64,000 nt of DNA from Anthoceros angustus (GCA_010909165.1 MU008195.1:310001-374000); one strand, 5' to 3'; counted from the stretch's first letter, positions 45,038-56,714 are shown. The notes: generated by a model not told the origin, from the letters alone. A program made the numbers and translations.

Positions 45038-45525
45038 CTTTAAAAATATCATATACTGTATATACAACACAACGAACATATATAGCCTTCAACATGGGGC
45101 TTACGACCTTGGTCTTTGAATATTGTAAATATATTGATTAAAAGGGGCTTAAGACCTTGGTCTTCGAACTTTGTAAAAAACTTAAAATAAAAGAATGGGC
45201 CATGCATATGCATTCTACACAAAGCAGCTTCTCCCTATACACTTGTACTATATGTAGCTTTGTGTGCCAAGAACACGCGAGTTGCTAATAAAGGGCTGGG
45301 ATTACGTTAAACTAGTCCGGGTTTGGTTAATCAATGAACTTGCTAACGATTGCAACCGTCACGGGAAATAAAAATGCGAGTGAGATTGAAAAGCTTCGCT
45401 CAAGAGGGACTCCTGAATTGTGCTTGGTGCAATTCTATATTCGAAGCAATTGGGCAACACACTGGCGAGTTTTCGTTGTACAACCACTGGGCACAACAAA
45501 CACAAGTTGGTTGATAATACCAGCT

Positions 45526-45802
45526 TGAATTAAAGCCAGTCTTGCTATTTCTACATCCTATGGTTGTAGTGTTAGTGCTTTCCAGCTCACAGAGCCCCCA
45601 GAGTGGAAGCACAGATCTCTGTACCCATGTGCTGAACGAGGATCGGACGTGGCCACAGCCACGTCCTGTCTTGCACGTGGCCACAATAGCCAACCTGTCC
45701 GGGTCCTTGCTGACCAGCTTGTCCAGAAGGCGCAGCTCCAGCTCCTTGTTTAGCTTGCAGTTCCTTGACTTTGCACCACGAGTTACCCTATAGGAGCAAT
45801 CG
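45526..45802. repeat. Right direct repeat flanking the OTU island (unit A)
   Basis: Partner of 43560-43832. In minus-strand translation this copy reads RVTRGAKSRNCKLNKELELR and LLDKLVSKDPDRLAIVATCK, which the left copy matches only partly. It may derive from an exon of an unidentified gene. Confidence 0.65.
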
Positions 45803-46109
45803 GCATGCTGCAGGAATGGTGGCTTTGATGAATGCTAGCGTCAATGAATGCTAGCACCATCAAAGCACGGAATGCTGGCTTCATCGAAGCAGGAACAGAA
45901 GAAGAAGAATAACATCTTAGACTAAGCAACGAACATGAAGGACCATCTCAAAGCCCAGGACCTTGAGCACACCGTTCGGACATCCAGCACAAAGATCCGT
46001 GCAATCACGAGGCCAATTTCTCGAAAGTGGAAATCGTGCAGTCGCAAGTTTCTCCGCAACCGATGTGGGGATTTCTGTGCACAGGCCACCATTTCTGTAC
46101 ACAGGCCAA

Positions 46110-47190
46110 GCATTGCTGCAATTTGTGACAAGTTGCGAACACAAGACGCTGAACAGTGAAACGCTGGAGTGATTCAACTGTTACACCGCAAAATCATGAC
46201 GATTCTGGTGTCAGTTAGGAGCGAAAGACTATGCTTCTGTGTTCATCATGGCGGCCAAGCCAACTCCGATGAACTATGCTTTTGCATCATCCACCAGCGC
46301 CTTAGACTAGCAGTCAGAAGGAAAAGAAACAGTTACTCACTCATGTCAGGCGACGAGGCCTCTCGGAGGTATGAACCCTATAAAGCTTCATAGGCCAGAA
46401 CACAAGTTACCAGCAGCAGTGGATATCATGCATGACGCTGGCACCTGTAACGAGTCTGAATGCAGGCCTTCTGCGCTGGAAAAAGCATGTTGCAGTCCGT
46501 TATTCATCATCTGCCACCATACCTTAACAGTGACGACTCAACCGTTACCTGCATCTATATGCGCCAAATCGGTTACCTTCACTCATTTGCAGAGAGCTAA
46601 GGTGAAGATTTGGCAGCCCATACAACACACCACAAATTGCCAAACAGCACCCAGCAAGACCTACTCCAAAAAGTGTTGACCTCTAATCGCTGGCTACATT
46701 GCGCAATTCGGTGACAATACACCATTCGGCACTGGGGAACAAAGGGGCTTGATGCCGCTTCTACCCTAACAAGTTGTGAGGGCCCTATGTTAGACACCTC
46801 CGTCAGCAACTCGAGTAGCCTCAGCTGCACCACAGGCAGCGACAGCTCCTTCACTTAGAATATTATGTCTTTCTCTTCATAGCTCGCACACGTTGTGTCT
46901 CAACATCAGCTGCCACCTCAGTACTTGGGATCCGCCACCACATAGTGATAGACAACTACCAACACAAAGATGCTAAAAGCTTGAGAAACCTAGATCTCGG
47001 TCGTCAATCATCTGCGAATGACCAAGCAATCAACAAAATCACCACAAACATTCACACAACCTACCCCAAAGGGCCCTCGCACTCTAAACAACATACAAAC
47101 CATCCAGACCTGACCACCATGGAACCGCCAGACCACAGGCAGAGGGCCTGCAAAACAACATCAAAGAAGCGGTACAGATCGGATCATACC
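46110..47190. repeat. Second internal copy of the kinase 3' flank
   Basis: Similar to 40590-41700 (see that entry) at roughly 5.5 kb spacing, without an adjacent kinase gene. It suggests that a kinase copy was lost or that the flank was duplicated alone. Nearly identical to 58530-59620 in the next unit. Confidence 0.7.
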
Positions 47191-48213
47191 CTTGCCGACA
47201 GAACGATTGCCCTCTGAAGACTGTCAGATGCTCCAAGAGAAACACCTGGAAGACGTGATTCCCCAAGACAACCGAACGAAACCCTACTACTACCGCAACG
47301 GATGTGGGGATTGCTGTACACAGGCCACCATTTCCTAGACTCCCTGTTGTGAAAGGCAGAGCTGGAGGTGTAGCTCCCATTTTCGACACTCAGCAACAGA
47401 AGGTGAAGACTGCCCAGATCTGCACCTCGTCGCCAACAACAGTGGCGAGGGGATGCCACTGCAACCGAGCAGGAGCTAGAGGAGAAAGCATTGAAGCACC
47501 ATTTTGACAGACAACACTGGACGAAGGCCCTTTCAACAGTTGCGACAAACTAGCTAACAGTCCCTCCTGTCCGGCCCTGCAGATCTTGGCAAATCCCTGC
47601 TGGCCAGGCGTCACCCACTGTACGAGTTGCAACCTGGGCGCGACCAAAGTTGAATAATCGGGCTCCAGGACGTGCACCGTCGTTGCCCACAGGCTGCCAA
47701 AAGCGAGTCTGCTTCAACGAGAGTCGGCCGCCGAGATTGATTGAAAGACCTTGAGCATAAGCGTGTTACCGCGTACCTGCTACATTCGTAATTCCCTTTG
47801 ACCCCAGGAATGACGCGACAGGATGTTAGAGATCAAGCGTCATGCCACAGACCTGACCAGAAATGGAGCACTCAGGAAGTGCTGGCAGCGATGGCACATA
47901 GTATTGTCAAGAGCCAACACCGAGAAAGCAATTGAAAACCTCAATCGACATAGACGACGTAGCCCAGCCTGACATGGAGAGAGAGACACAAGGTTGGTGC
48001 TGCAGCCATCGCCGACAAGAGAAGAACAGGGTGGTGTGCGGAGGTATGTTGGCTGGACGTGGGAGACACTTGGACACATGGTATTCCAAGGCTTGCAAAC
48101 GAGTCTGAGATTTGTAGACAAGCAACACATCATGCTACAAGGCAAGTAGCTTTGCTTTCACATTTCCCATGGTGTGCCCCAGCTTTGTCCAGGTGAGGAT
48201 TGGGGTTCCTGTT
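47191..48213. other. Array spacer between repeat flank and thioredoxin gene
   Basis: No recognisable coding domain on either strand. The part from about 47800 is related to 35490-35900, and all of it recurs near 59615-60640. It contains the 3' UTR of the thioredoxin-like gene. Confidence 0.45.
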
Positions 48214-48829
48214 CTAGGACTGCAGCCATACACGATCCCGAAGCCTCTGGGCACCCCCGCCATAGAACTCATCCACCTTGGCTCCGTCCCGGTAGAAACG
48301 GAACGTTGGAGTGTACCGTACATCCTGTGTGGTGGCCTCGCATTTGTCGATGTCGGCATACACAAAAACGGAGGATGGATACTCGTTGCTCAGGTTGCAG
48401 AAAGTGGGAAGCATTTGCTTACACGCGTGGCACCTGAGGCAGAAGCAATCCGTGTGCCAGGGCTGAGCATACCAGACCAGCAGAGCATGCAACTCAGAAC
48501 AGAAATGCATCCAAAGCATTCAACTCGGGAAAAGCACACGGATCAACTCCACCCACGGCTTACCAGGACGCTCCGTAATTCACTACAGCCTGCACAAACG
48601 CGACGAAATCCAATCAAATCAAACGAGTTCCACATCACCAGCTCACTAACCGACGGTTGCAGGAGCAAGAGAGGAAAAGACTCACACGCCGCTTGCAAGC
48701 CTTGGCATTGGACAGGATCTCGGTGAGCTGCTCGTCCGTTGTTGCAGTGACGAGATTGCCATGGAATTCACGGGCAGGGCAAACCCTGCCGCCTCTTCCA
48801 ACACCTTCTGAGGCACCGGCGCACGCCAT
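48214..48829 (-). CDS. Thioredoxin-like 3-3 protein (array copy B), three exons
   Basis: Exon 1 starts at ATG 48829 (MACAGASEGVGRGGRVCPAR, then HGNLVTATTDEQLTEILSNA) and ends at CGT/gtgagt. Exon 2 reads AVVNYGASW (about 48588-48562) and ends at a GTAAG donor. Exon 3 starts at 48433 and completes the active site as W-C-H-A-C. It continues KQMLPTFCNLSNEYPSSVFV, YADIDKC, VRYTPTFRFYRDGAKVDEFY, and GGGAQRLRDRVWLQS, then stop. Phases agree at both junctions. The sequence closely follows Arabidopsis thioredoxin-like 3-3 (At3g53220) as I recall it, where the site is WCRVC. The cis-proline is the P of YTPTF. Role: a small cytosolic dithiol oxidoreductase. It is head-to-head with receptor kinase B, 1.26 kb apart. 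Confidence 0.87.
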
Positions 48830-50088
48830 CTTCCCTCCTCCTGGTGCTGCTGCTGTTGCTAACCCTAGACCAGGATTCCCTTCCTTGCTTTCCATCGCAA
48901 CGGAACCTGGCCCCAACCAGAAGATGTACAACGGACAATGACAGTCTTGTTTCGTCCCTCCAATAGGTTAGGTCATCCCATCACTGTCGAAGGGCATCCG
49001 CACCAACTCCACCCCATCTCCTTGTCGCCTGCGAATGCGAGACATGCCATTACCCGTTCCTTTCCTTCCTTTCATTCCCTTCCCGTCCCGGTCTGCGGGC
49101 CCTATCTCCGCCTTGTCCTTCATCCGCCAGCTCGAAAGAGCTCTTCCTCCCGGTAGCAACAACAGCAACACATTCCCCGCGGGATCCCACATTTGCTAGC
49201 CGGCATCTGCACTCCGCAGACCGCCGGGAAGCCGGGATCCGTCACTGTGATAAGATGCGCATTGGCAAGCGAATGTGGAGGGCCGGGTACGAGGCCGCAT
49301 CCCATCCGGTTGCTGCCACATCTGAGGCATCCCGCAAACGACGACACACGACGTCACCTTGCTTCTGCCGACCCGCTACTTCCGCACTGGCAGGCCGGAA
49401 GATCCGAGGAAGGAGAAGCCCGTCTCTCTCTTCCACTCAGTCAAGCCACGCAAATGCAGTGGCAGCTCCATTCCGGCCGGATCTTTACTGGCCCGGTCCT
49501 GTGGACTGTAGCCAGCGGTCAATGAGGCCGCCGGCTTCACACGCCTGGCGCCAGGCAGTTGGGTCCTCCTCCCCATTTGCATGCCGTTCGCCCCCACGGA
49601 AGCCTGGAAGCTGCGTGCTTTGAGCTTTTGTGAGATAGCTCCTTGTTGTTGTGTGTGTTTGTGGACGTTTGAATCCCTCCTTGTGATCTACATCATCCTT
49701 TGTTTCTTGTGATCTGCATCATCCTCTGCTTCATTCGTCTCCTTGCGTCCGATTGCGCTGCTGCTGCTGCCGTAGGACGAAGCTGCCTCAATTGTTGTGC
49801 TGTTGCTACTGCAAAAGGAGGCATACGCATCCGTCTGTGTTGTTGCTGCAGAAGAATAAGCTGCATCTGCATCCCACTGGGGTTGCTGCTGCTGCAGAAG
49901 GAGGAATCTGCATCCGATTGTTTTGCTGCTGGTGCGGAAAGAAGGAATCTGCATCCGATTGCGCTGCTGCTGGTGCTGAAGAAGCTGCATCCAAACCTGG
50001 AGCCTGTGAAGCGATTTGGAGTTGGAATTGCATGGGGTGCCTTGATTAAGGAAGAAGGCTGGATCATGGGCGGAGACGCCGGCCATGG
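48830..50088. promoter_or_regulatory. Divergent promoter/leader region of array copy B
   Basis: Shared upstream region of the thioredoxin-like gene (minus) and receptor kinase B (plus). It is nearly identical to 61251-62492 and only distantly related to 36516-37613. The last 350 bp form a repetitive 5' leader. Confidence 0.5.
49735..50010 (+). repeat. Imperfect minisatellite in kinase B leader
   Basis: Units of about 45-57 bp combine TGCATCCGATTG with GCTGCTGCTG or TTGCTGCTG and GAAGAAG/GGAGGAATC. They recur about five times before the ATG. A near-identical array lies at 62150-62400, and a rudimentary one before kinase A. Confidence 0.75.
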
Positions 50089-52917
50089 ATGTTCCTCCTC
50101 TCGATCTTCATCCTCATCCTGGCGGGAGGGGCGGAGGGGACGACGAATGCAACCGACCTCACGGCCCTGCTGGCCGTGAAAGCCGCGCTGGTGGATCCAA
50201 CCGGGAGCCTAGTCAACTGGCAGGGGGACGATCCTTGCGGCGCCGGGGCGTGGGCGGGGGTAATCTGCGAGCAAAATGCGCAGGGAGTGGGAACGGTGAT
50301 TGAGCTACGTCTCTTCCGCATGGGGCTGCAGGGCGTGCTGGCTCCGGAGGTCGGGAATCTGCAGAACCTGGTGACACTGGATGTGATGTGGAACAGCATC
50401 TCGGGAGCTTGCCACCTCCATCGGCAACCTCCCGCTCCTCCAGCTCCTGCTACTGAGCGGCAACAACATGACAGGCCTGCTCCTGAACTGGGCCGGCTCG
50501 CGACCTCCAGGTGAACAAATTCACCGGCCAGATCCCGACCACCTTCACCAACTTGCTCGCCATCCAGCACTTCCACCTCAACAACAACTCCCTCTCCGGC
50601 ACCATCCCGTCAGGCATCGGCTCTCTCCCGAACGCGATGCACCTCCTGGTGGACAACAATCAGCTCACGGGGAGCATCCCCCCCGACCTCGCCAACAGCT
50701 CCACCCTCGAAATTCTCCAGCTGGACAACAACCCCCTGCCCGGGCAGCCCATCCCGAGCTCCTTCGGCGAACCCGGGAAGTTCCCGGCCCTCCTCAAGCT
50801 CAGCATGCGGGGGTGCCATCTCCAGGGCAACATCCCCCCCGGGCTCCGCAACATCCCCTCCCTCAAGTTCCTGGATCTGAGCCAGAACTCCCTTTCCGGC
50901 ACCATCCCGGTGCTCTCCCTCCCCAACCTCACCTCCATCTACCTTTCTTCCAACAACCTCTCCCAGGACATAGGCGGGCTAACCCTAGGCCCGCTCCCAT
51001 CCCTCCAGGCCCTCTTCCTCTCCAACAACAACCTGAGCGGGTACGCGGACATCCCGTCCCTGCTGGCGCTCTCCTCAACCGGCACCGGCGCCTTCCCCGT
51101 CTCAACCCTGGACCTGCAGAACAACCACATCTCCGACTTCAAGGCCGGGGAGAACGTCACGCTCTGGCTGAGCGGGAACCCTAGGTGTTCGGGCGACAGC
51201 GCCAATTTCGAAGACTGCAGGTGCAGTCGAGAGCAGCTTCCCCAGCCAGTCCTGGACTCCGACGGCAACAACAGGACGTTGTCAGACGCGGGCGGGTGCA
51301 GCGCTCCTTTGCCCCGGCCAGTTCCAGTACTCCTGGGACGGCCAGGCCTGCAGCTGCAGGCTCCCCGTCACGCTCCGCCTCCGGCTCAAGAGCCCCAGCT
51401 TCTCCGTGTTCGCGCCCTACATCACCACGTACTATGCCTACATCGCGGGAGCCGTGAGCACAGTGAGCAACGCGACGGTGTCTCTCATCCCGAGCAGGTT
51501 CACGTCCGGAACTACACATGGCAGGCGGGGAAGGATGCTGCTGGATCTGCAGCTCTTCCCGACCCGGATGACAGGTTCCAGCAGACGCAGGCGGACGTGG
51601 TCTTCACGCTCTTCTCCAACTGGAAGCTTCCGGAGGAGCCGCACTTCGGGCCGTACGAGTTCATGCTGTGGATCCCGGGGTGTATGGCTCCGTGAGCGAG
51701 ATCGCCGGGGGATGGGGACAGGGAGGGATCGGGGTGGGGTTGTGGCGGGCGCGGTGGCGGCGGCTGTGGCTGCCACGGTCGTCCTGGCGTTCGGGGTTGG
51801 GGTTTGGGTGGTGAGGAGGAAGGGAAAGGGGAAGAGGAAGGCAACGACCATCAGGCGCGGACCGCTGGGCGGCGACGGCAGCAGCGTGCAGATCACGGGG
51901 GTGAAGGAGTTCACCTTCGGGGAGCTGAGCGAAGCGACTGATGGATTCAGCGAGGAGCGGAGCATCGGGCGGGGAGGGTACGGGAGAGTATACTATGGGG
52001 AGCTGGCGGAGGAAGGGATGGTGGCCATCAAGCGCGCACAGGAGGGGAGTTTGCAGGGAAGCCACGAGTTCTACACCGAGATTGCGCTGCTGTCGCGGGT
52101 GCATCACCGGAACCTGGTGAGGCTGGTGGGGTATTGCCATGACCAGGAGGAGCAGATGCTGGTGTACGAGTACATGGAGGGGGGGACGCTGCGGGATAAT
52201 CTGTCCGGGAGGGGGGAGCAGCCGGGGCTGGATCTCCAGGCTCGCCTGCGCATCGCCATGGGGAGCGCGAGGGGGATAGCTTACCTTCACAACGAGGCCA
52301 ACCCGCCGATCTTCCACCGGGACATCAAGGCCACCAACATCCTGCTGGACCACAAGCGGAATGCCAAGGTGGCGGATTTCGGGCTCTCCAAGCTGGCGCC
52401 CGCGCCGGACCAGGAGGGATCTGGGCCGGGGCATGTCTCCACCGTCGTGAAGGGGACGCCTGGACCCCGAGTACTTCCTCACCCACAAGCTCACGGACAA
52501 GAGCGATGTTTACAGCTTCGGGGTCGTGCCCTGGAGCTCATCACCGGGCTGCACCCCATCTCCCACGGGAAGAACATCGTGCGCGAAGTGAACACGGCCT
52601 TCGAATCCGGCACCGTGCTGGACATTGTGGATCCTCGCATGGGCCCTTACCTACCTGAGCTCATTCACCCGCTGGTGAGCCTCGCCGTGAGCTGCTGCCA
52701 GGACAACCCCGATAAGCGGCCCGGCATCGTCGAGGTGGTGCGGGACCTGGATGACATTTGGCACACCATGCCCTGGGGCGTCTCCACCGATACTGAGGGT
52801 TCAGCGCGTGTGCACTCCAAGGGGCCTCCGCGAGCCCGCTTTCAGGATGATAACTCCGACATCTCCATTGCCGGCGGGATCACCAGCGGCACAGTTATCG
52901 ACGTCATTCCCCGATAG
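50089..52917 (+). CDS. Chimeric LRR receptor-like kinase (array copy B)
   Basis: ATG 50089 ([17 protein letters not shown]) starts a signal peptide, N-cap ([20 protein letters not shown]), LRRs and a Cys-rich membrane-proximal part. Up to about 51409 it matches copy C; from about 51418 on it matches copy A, including the transmembrane helix and kinase. The kinase has the glycine loop [15 protein letters not shown] (52021-52032), HRDIKATN (HRD at 52315-52323), DFG (52375-52383) and [18 protein letters not shown]. Frame breaks: a G run near 50405 (shared with copy C), a loss near 50500, small losses near 51220-51310 and 51490-51690, and two compensating losses in the activation segment (52455-52535) where copy A keeps GTPGYLD. 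These look mostly like sequencing indels. If intact, it would be a plasma-membrane receptor with C-type ectodomain and A-type kinase. Confidence 0.8.
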
Positions 52918-54263
52918 TACCAGAAGTGCATGAGCCAAACACGGCATCATAATCTTGTATTTCCACCAGTCTTCCATGACTGAGATAAGCCTGGCAATGC
53001 TAAAGCGTTGCTGCAATTTGTGATGCCACAAGTTGCGAACACAAGACGCTGAAGAGTGAAATGCTGAAGTGATTCAACTGTTAAGCCCTCTCACAAACCG
53101 CAAAATCATGAGGTTTCTGGTGTCAGCTAGAGCGAAAGACTATGCTTCTGTGTTCATCATGGCGGCCAAGCCAACCTCCGATGAACTATGCTTTTGCATC
53201 ATCCACCAGCCGCTTAGACTAGCAGTCAGAAAGGAAAAGAAAAGTTACTCACATGTCAGGCGACGATATCGTAGAGGCCTCTCGGATGTATGAAGCCTAA
53301 AAACTTCATACGCCAGAACACAAGTTACCAGCAGCAATAGATACCATGAATGACGCTGGCACCTGCAACCGAGTCTGAATGCAGACCTTCTGCGCTGGAA
53401 AAGCATGTTGCGTTCCGTCATTCATCATCTGCCACCAACACAAACAGTGACGACTCAACTGTTACCTACATCTATATGTGCCAAACCGGTTACCTTCACC
53501 CATTTACAGAGAATTAAGGTGAAGATCTGGCAGCCCGTACAACACACCACAAATTGCCAAACAGCACCCACCAAGACCTACTCCAAAAATGTGTTGACCT
53601 TTAATTGCTGGCTACATTGCGCAATTCTGTGATAAAACACCATTCAGCACTGAGGGAACAAAAGGAGCTTGATGCCACTCCCATCCCTAACAAATTGTCA
53701 CTGCACCATGTTAGACACCTTCCGTCAGCAACTGATATCACTCAAGTAGCCTCAGCTGCACGACAGGCAGCGACAGCTCCTTCACTTAGAAGATTGTGTC
53801 ATTCTCTTTAATAGCTCGCATACGTTGTGCCTCAACATTAGCTGCCACCTTCGTACGTGATAGACAACTACCAACACAGAGATGCTAATCCCTAAAGGTT
53901 GGCGAGACAACTGAGATCTTGGTCGTCAATCATCTGCGTATGACCAAGCAATCAACAAAACCACCACAAACATACACACAACCGACCCTGAAGGACCCTC
54001 GCACTCTGAAGAACATCAACCCATCCAGACCTCACCACCATGAAACTGCCAGGCGACAGGCAGAGGGCCTGCAAAGAAGAAGAAGAAGAATTATCAGAAG
54101 TAAGCTACAGATCAGATCTTGGCTCTGGGAAATCCTACGCAACATACTTTATACAATTTTGACCCAGATTTAGCCAATTCCGTTGTAGTGTAGAGTGGAT
54201 GGGGTCCGTGGGAAAACTCTAGACAAAATAGTTGATAGAATTTTAAATCCAGCCATAATCAAA
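52918..54263. repeat. Kinase 3' flank, array unit B
   Basis: Near-identical copy of 40501-41851. It carries several CCG-to-CTG differences from unit A (for example near 53459, 53732, 53912, 53989, 54046) and small indels. It includes the partial tRNA 5' end near 54179. Confidence 0.75.
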
Positions 54264-54333
54264 TCCGTTGTAGTCTAGACGGTTAGATACTCGGCTCTCA
54301 CCGAGCGACCCGGGTTCGAGTCCCGGCAACGGA
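54264..54333 (+). tRNA. tRNA-Glu-like copy with two deletions
   Basis: Counterpart of the tRNA at 41852-41923 but 70 nt long. One G is missing in the D loop (GGTTAGATAC). One C is missing at the anticodon stem (CTCACCGAGC), which disturbs pairing there. The acceptor and T arms are intact. Either a degenerate tRNA or two sequencing deletions. Confidence 0.6.
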
Positions 54334-54692
54334 AGGTTTACACTCTTGCTCCGGATGGGAGTTTCTGAGGTTCAGATGTTTTTTCACTTTTCAGTCCGTA
54401 GAGTCCGTCGGTGGAGACTTTGGTTTTCAGAGCCTCTTCGACCACTTTTTCACTCTTCATTCCGCAGAGTGCAAGATTTCAGGCCAAACTCAGCACAGTC
54501 CAGATGGTTCACAGGAATCGCGTCGCAAACCGCACAATCCAAACATTCTTCGAAAGCTCTGGTGTTTTGCAATTCGACTGTGTTAGTCCTCTCTATGGAA
54601 GATGTTGGAAGTAAAATACACTTTGGTCCGCTGGCAGCACAAGTACCTGTCCCGCAATTTCCCACATTGGTGGAGCAGGTTTCAGCAGCTGG

Positions 54693-55030
54693 TTAGCGAG
54701 GAACGACGTCGACAACGGTGCCGCTGAGGAGCACGTCGGTGTGGTTGAAGTTGTCGGAGTTCTAATCTTGACTGCGGTGGCGAGGCGGCTTAGCCTGCAG
54801 ACCTGCTGAAGCCTCGATATCTGTGGACACATCCCAGGGCATTGTGCGCCATATATCCAAGTCGCGGACCTCCTCAAGAATCGAGGGCCGCTTGTCGGGG
54901 TCATCCTGGCAGCAGCTGATGGCCAGGCTCACCAGCGGCTGGAACACCTCAGACGAGAATGCTCCCATCTGGGGATCCACTACATGCAGCACAGTGTCGG
55001 AGTCATATGCCGTCTTCACCTCGCGCACCT
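54693..55030 (-). pseudogene. Receptor-kinase 3' fragment in reverse orientation (array copy B)
   Basis: Near-identical to 42286-42628. It reads VLHVVDPQMGAFSSEVFQPL, then LAISCCQDDPDKRPSILEEV, ending at the same stop after SGTVVDVVPR, with the same internal TAG. It lacks one codon of the DD pair present in copy A. Confidence 0.8.
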
Positions 55031-55974
55031 TCAGTGCTTATTTACAAAAACACCCCCCATCGGGTATATTCCCCAATCGAAAATTCCAGTCCACCCCTAA
55101 TCTAGTTTGAGTGTAAAAGCCTATCACAGCCACAGGAATTGGAGCCTCCTTTCCTCCGTGATGGCTTTTCGCCAGCGGGTTTTCATAGCTCTGCACAAAG
55201 TGCTATTATAGTTCTGCAGAAAGCGCTACTATAGCTCTCGAGCGCTGGCTAACGCTATTTATGGGATGACTATGTGGATTAGCGACTTCTTCGGCACCGT
55301 GATAGGTAGGCCCTTCATCATCCCTGATCACAATATTATTAATAGGTAGTTAGGAAAAGGCATCTGAGGACTAGGACTTCTCTTTACTATTAGTCCTTTT
55401 GGGTTGTTCCTCCTCGGACTTCAGGGTAGATGGGATTCCTCATCTCGCCTATTAATAACGTCACTCTTCTCTCCTTTAGAGGTCCCATTCAGGGAGGTGT
55501 CCGATTATATTTTCCTATTTAAAACTAATAATAATATTATAAACTTTAAAATCAAAAATACCCAAAAAGAAAAATTTAAATTTTGATTGATAGGTTTCAC
55601 TAAAAATAATTTTTACCACTTCTCTATATAGTTGTTTGAAAGCTAGCACTCTCTAAGCAACATCAAAAACCTCTACCTATCATAAAGGAAAAGCCTAGCT
55701 TAAGAGTCTTCAATCACACCTAAAAGTCTATTATGCTTTGAAATAATCGATTCTTTTTCTTTTCTTTTTAATATTTTTAGTAAAAGAATTAGAAATCCCA
55801 TTTAGGAGGTGAAACTAACATGAATATATGTTTCAAAAGGTCCCAATTACCATTTAGGAAAAGTCCCATTTATTACATTGTAAACTAAAGGGAGTAGGAT
55901 GGGAGGTCCCATTTAGAGAGGAATCCAATTTATAGAGTTCCGAATTAGAGGGGGCCGACTGTATGGTGTTTTGA

Positions 55975-56242
55975 ATTAAAGCCCGTCCTGCTACTTCTAC
56001 ATCGTACATATATGGTTGCAGTGTCGTGCTTTCCAAATTTACATACTTTCCACCCACATAGAGCCCGCAAAGTGAAATCATAGATCTCGTGCCCATGTGC
56101 CGAACGAGGGTTGGAATTCGCCTTACACATGGCCACAATAGCCAACCTCTCGGATCCTCGTCGACCTTGTCTGTATATGCAGCTCCTTGCTCACTTTGCG
56201 TTCCTTGACTTTGTACCATGAGTTACCCTATAGGAGCAATCG
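55975..56242. repeat. Left direct repeat flanking the OTU island (unit B)
   Basis: Copy of 43560-43832. It is closer to its right partner (57940-58214) than the unit A version, sharing CAGCTCCTTG, GTTCCTTGACTTTG and the terminal block GAGTTACCCTATAGGAGCAA. Confidence 0.7.
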
Positions 56243-56714
56243 CCTAGGGTGAAAACTATATAACACTAGTTAAACACTAACCGCGACTAGCTTGTAGTGT
56301 TGTTCCATGATATCCTTTCTTTCAATCCTAATTAAGAGTTGGTGTACATGCCCGTCCGAGATGTGACCACGATTCCGTCAAGCAAAGGTGGTGGAAGAAG
56401 GTGTCACGATTGGACACAGTGAGATGGACGACAATTAAAACACGCCTCCACCCTCTCCACCGGACTAAGAAGCAGCGACACTGATGATGGTCTCAAGCTG
56501 TGCTCAAATGGTTCAAGATGCAACAATCAAAGTCTGCATGCAAGTAGGGACTATACATGCAAGCTCGGCAACTAAAAAGGTGCCATTGTTAAGAGATAAC
56601 TCTTGATATTAGAAAGTTTTTGAAATAAACTATAAATAAAGATAGAATAGAACTCAACTACAATAATATTTATAACCATAGTTTCAAATATATTTCTCAA
56701 TAAAATACCTATTC

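Larger units (their letters stand above)
42640..45520. mobile_element. AT-rich island with OTU-like gene (array copy A), possible insertion
   Basis: Base composition falls sharply from the GC-rich flanks. The interval holds A/T runs (43100-43420), repeated short TCCCATTTAG(G/A)GA motifs, direct repeats that flank it, and an OTU-like reading frame. No transposase, reverse transcriptase or clear terminal inverted repeat was recognised. The mobile-element label is inference from composition, repeats and the isolated protease-like gene. Confidence 0.4.

Noticed and set aside
42640-45520. Calling the OTU island a complete LTR retrotransposon
   Set aside because: The flanking direct repeats are diverged and have no clear TG...CA ends, and no gag, integrase or reverse transcriptase was recognised.
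49735-50010. Poly-Leu/Cys or Gln-rich protein frames over the GCTGCTG repeats
   Set aside because: They read the minisatellite leader in arbitrary frames on both strands, so the repeat rather than a protein explains them.
51406-51700. A long frame starting near 51406 that enters the kinase of copy B from a different upstream reading
   Set aside because: The part before about 51700 is out of frame with the conserved membrane-proximal sequence ([13 protein letters not shown]). It exists only because indels shift frames, so it is not a separate gene start.
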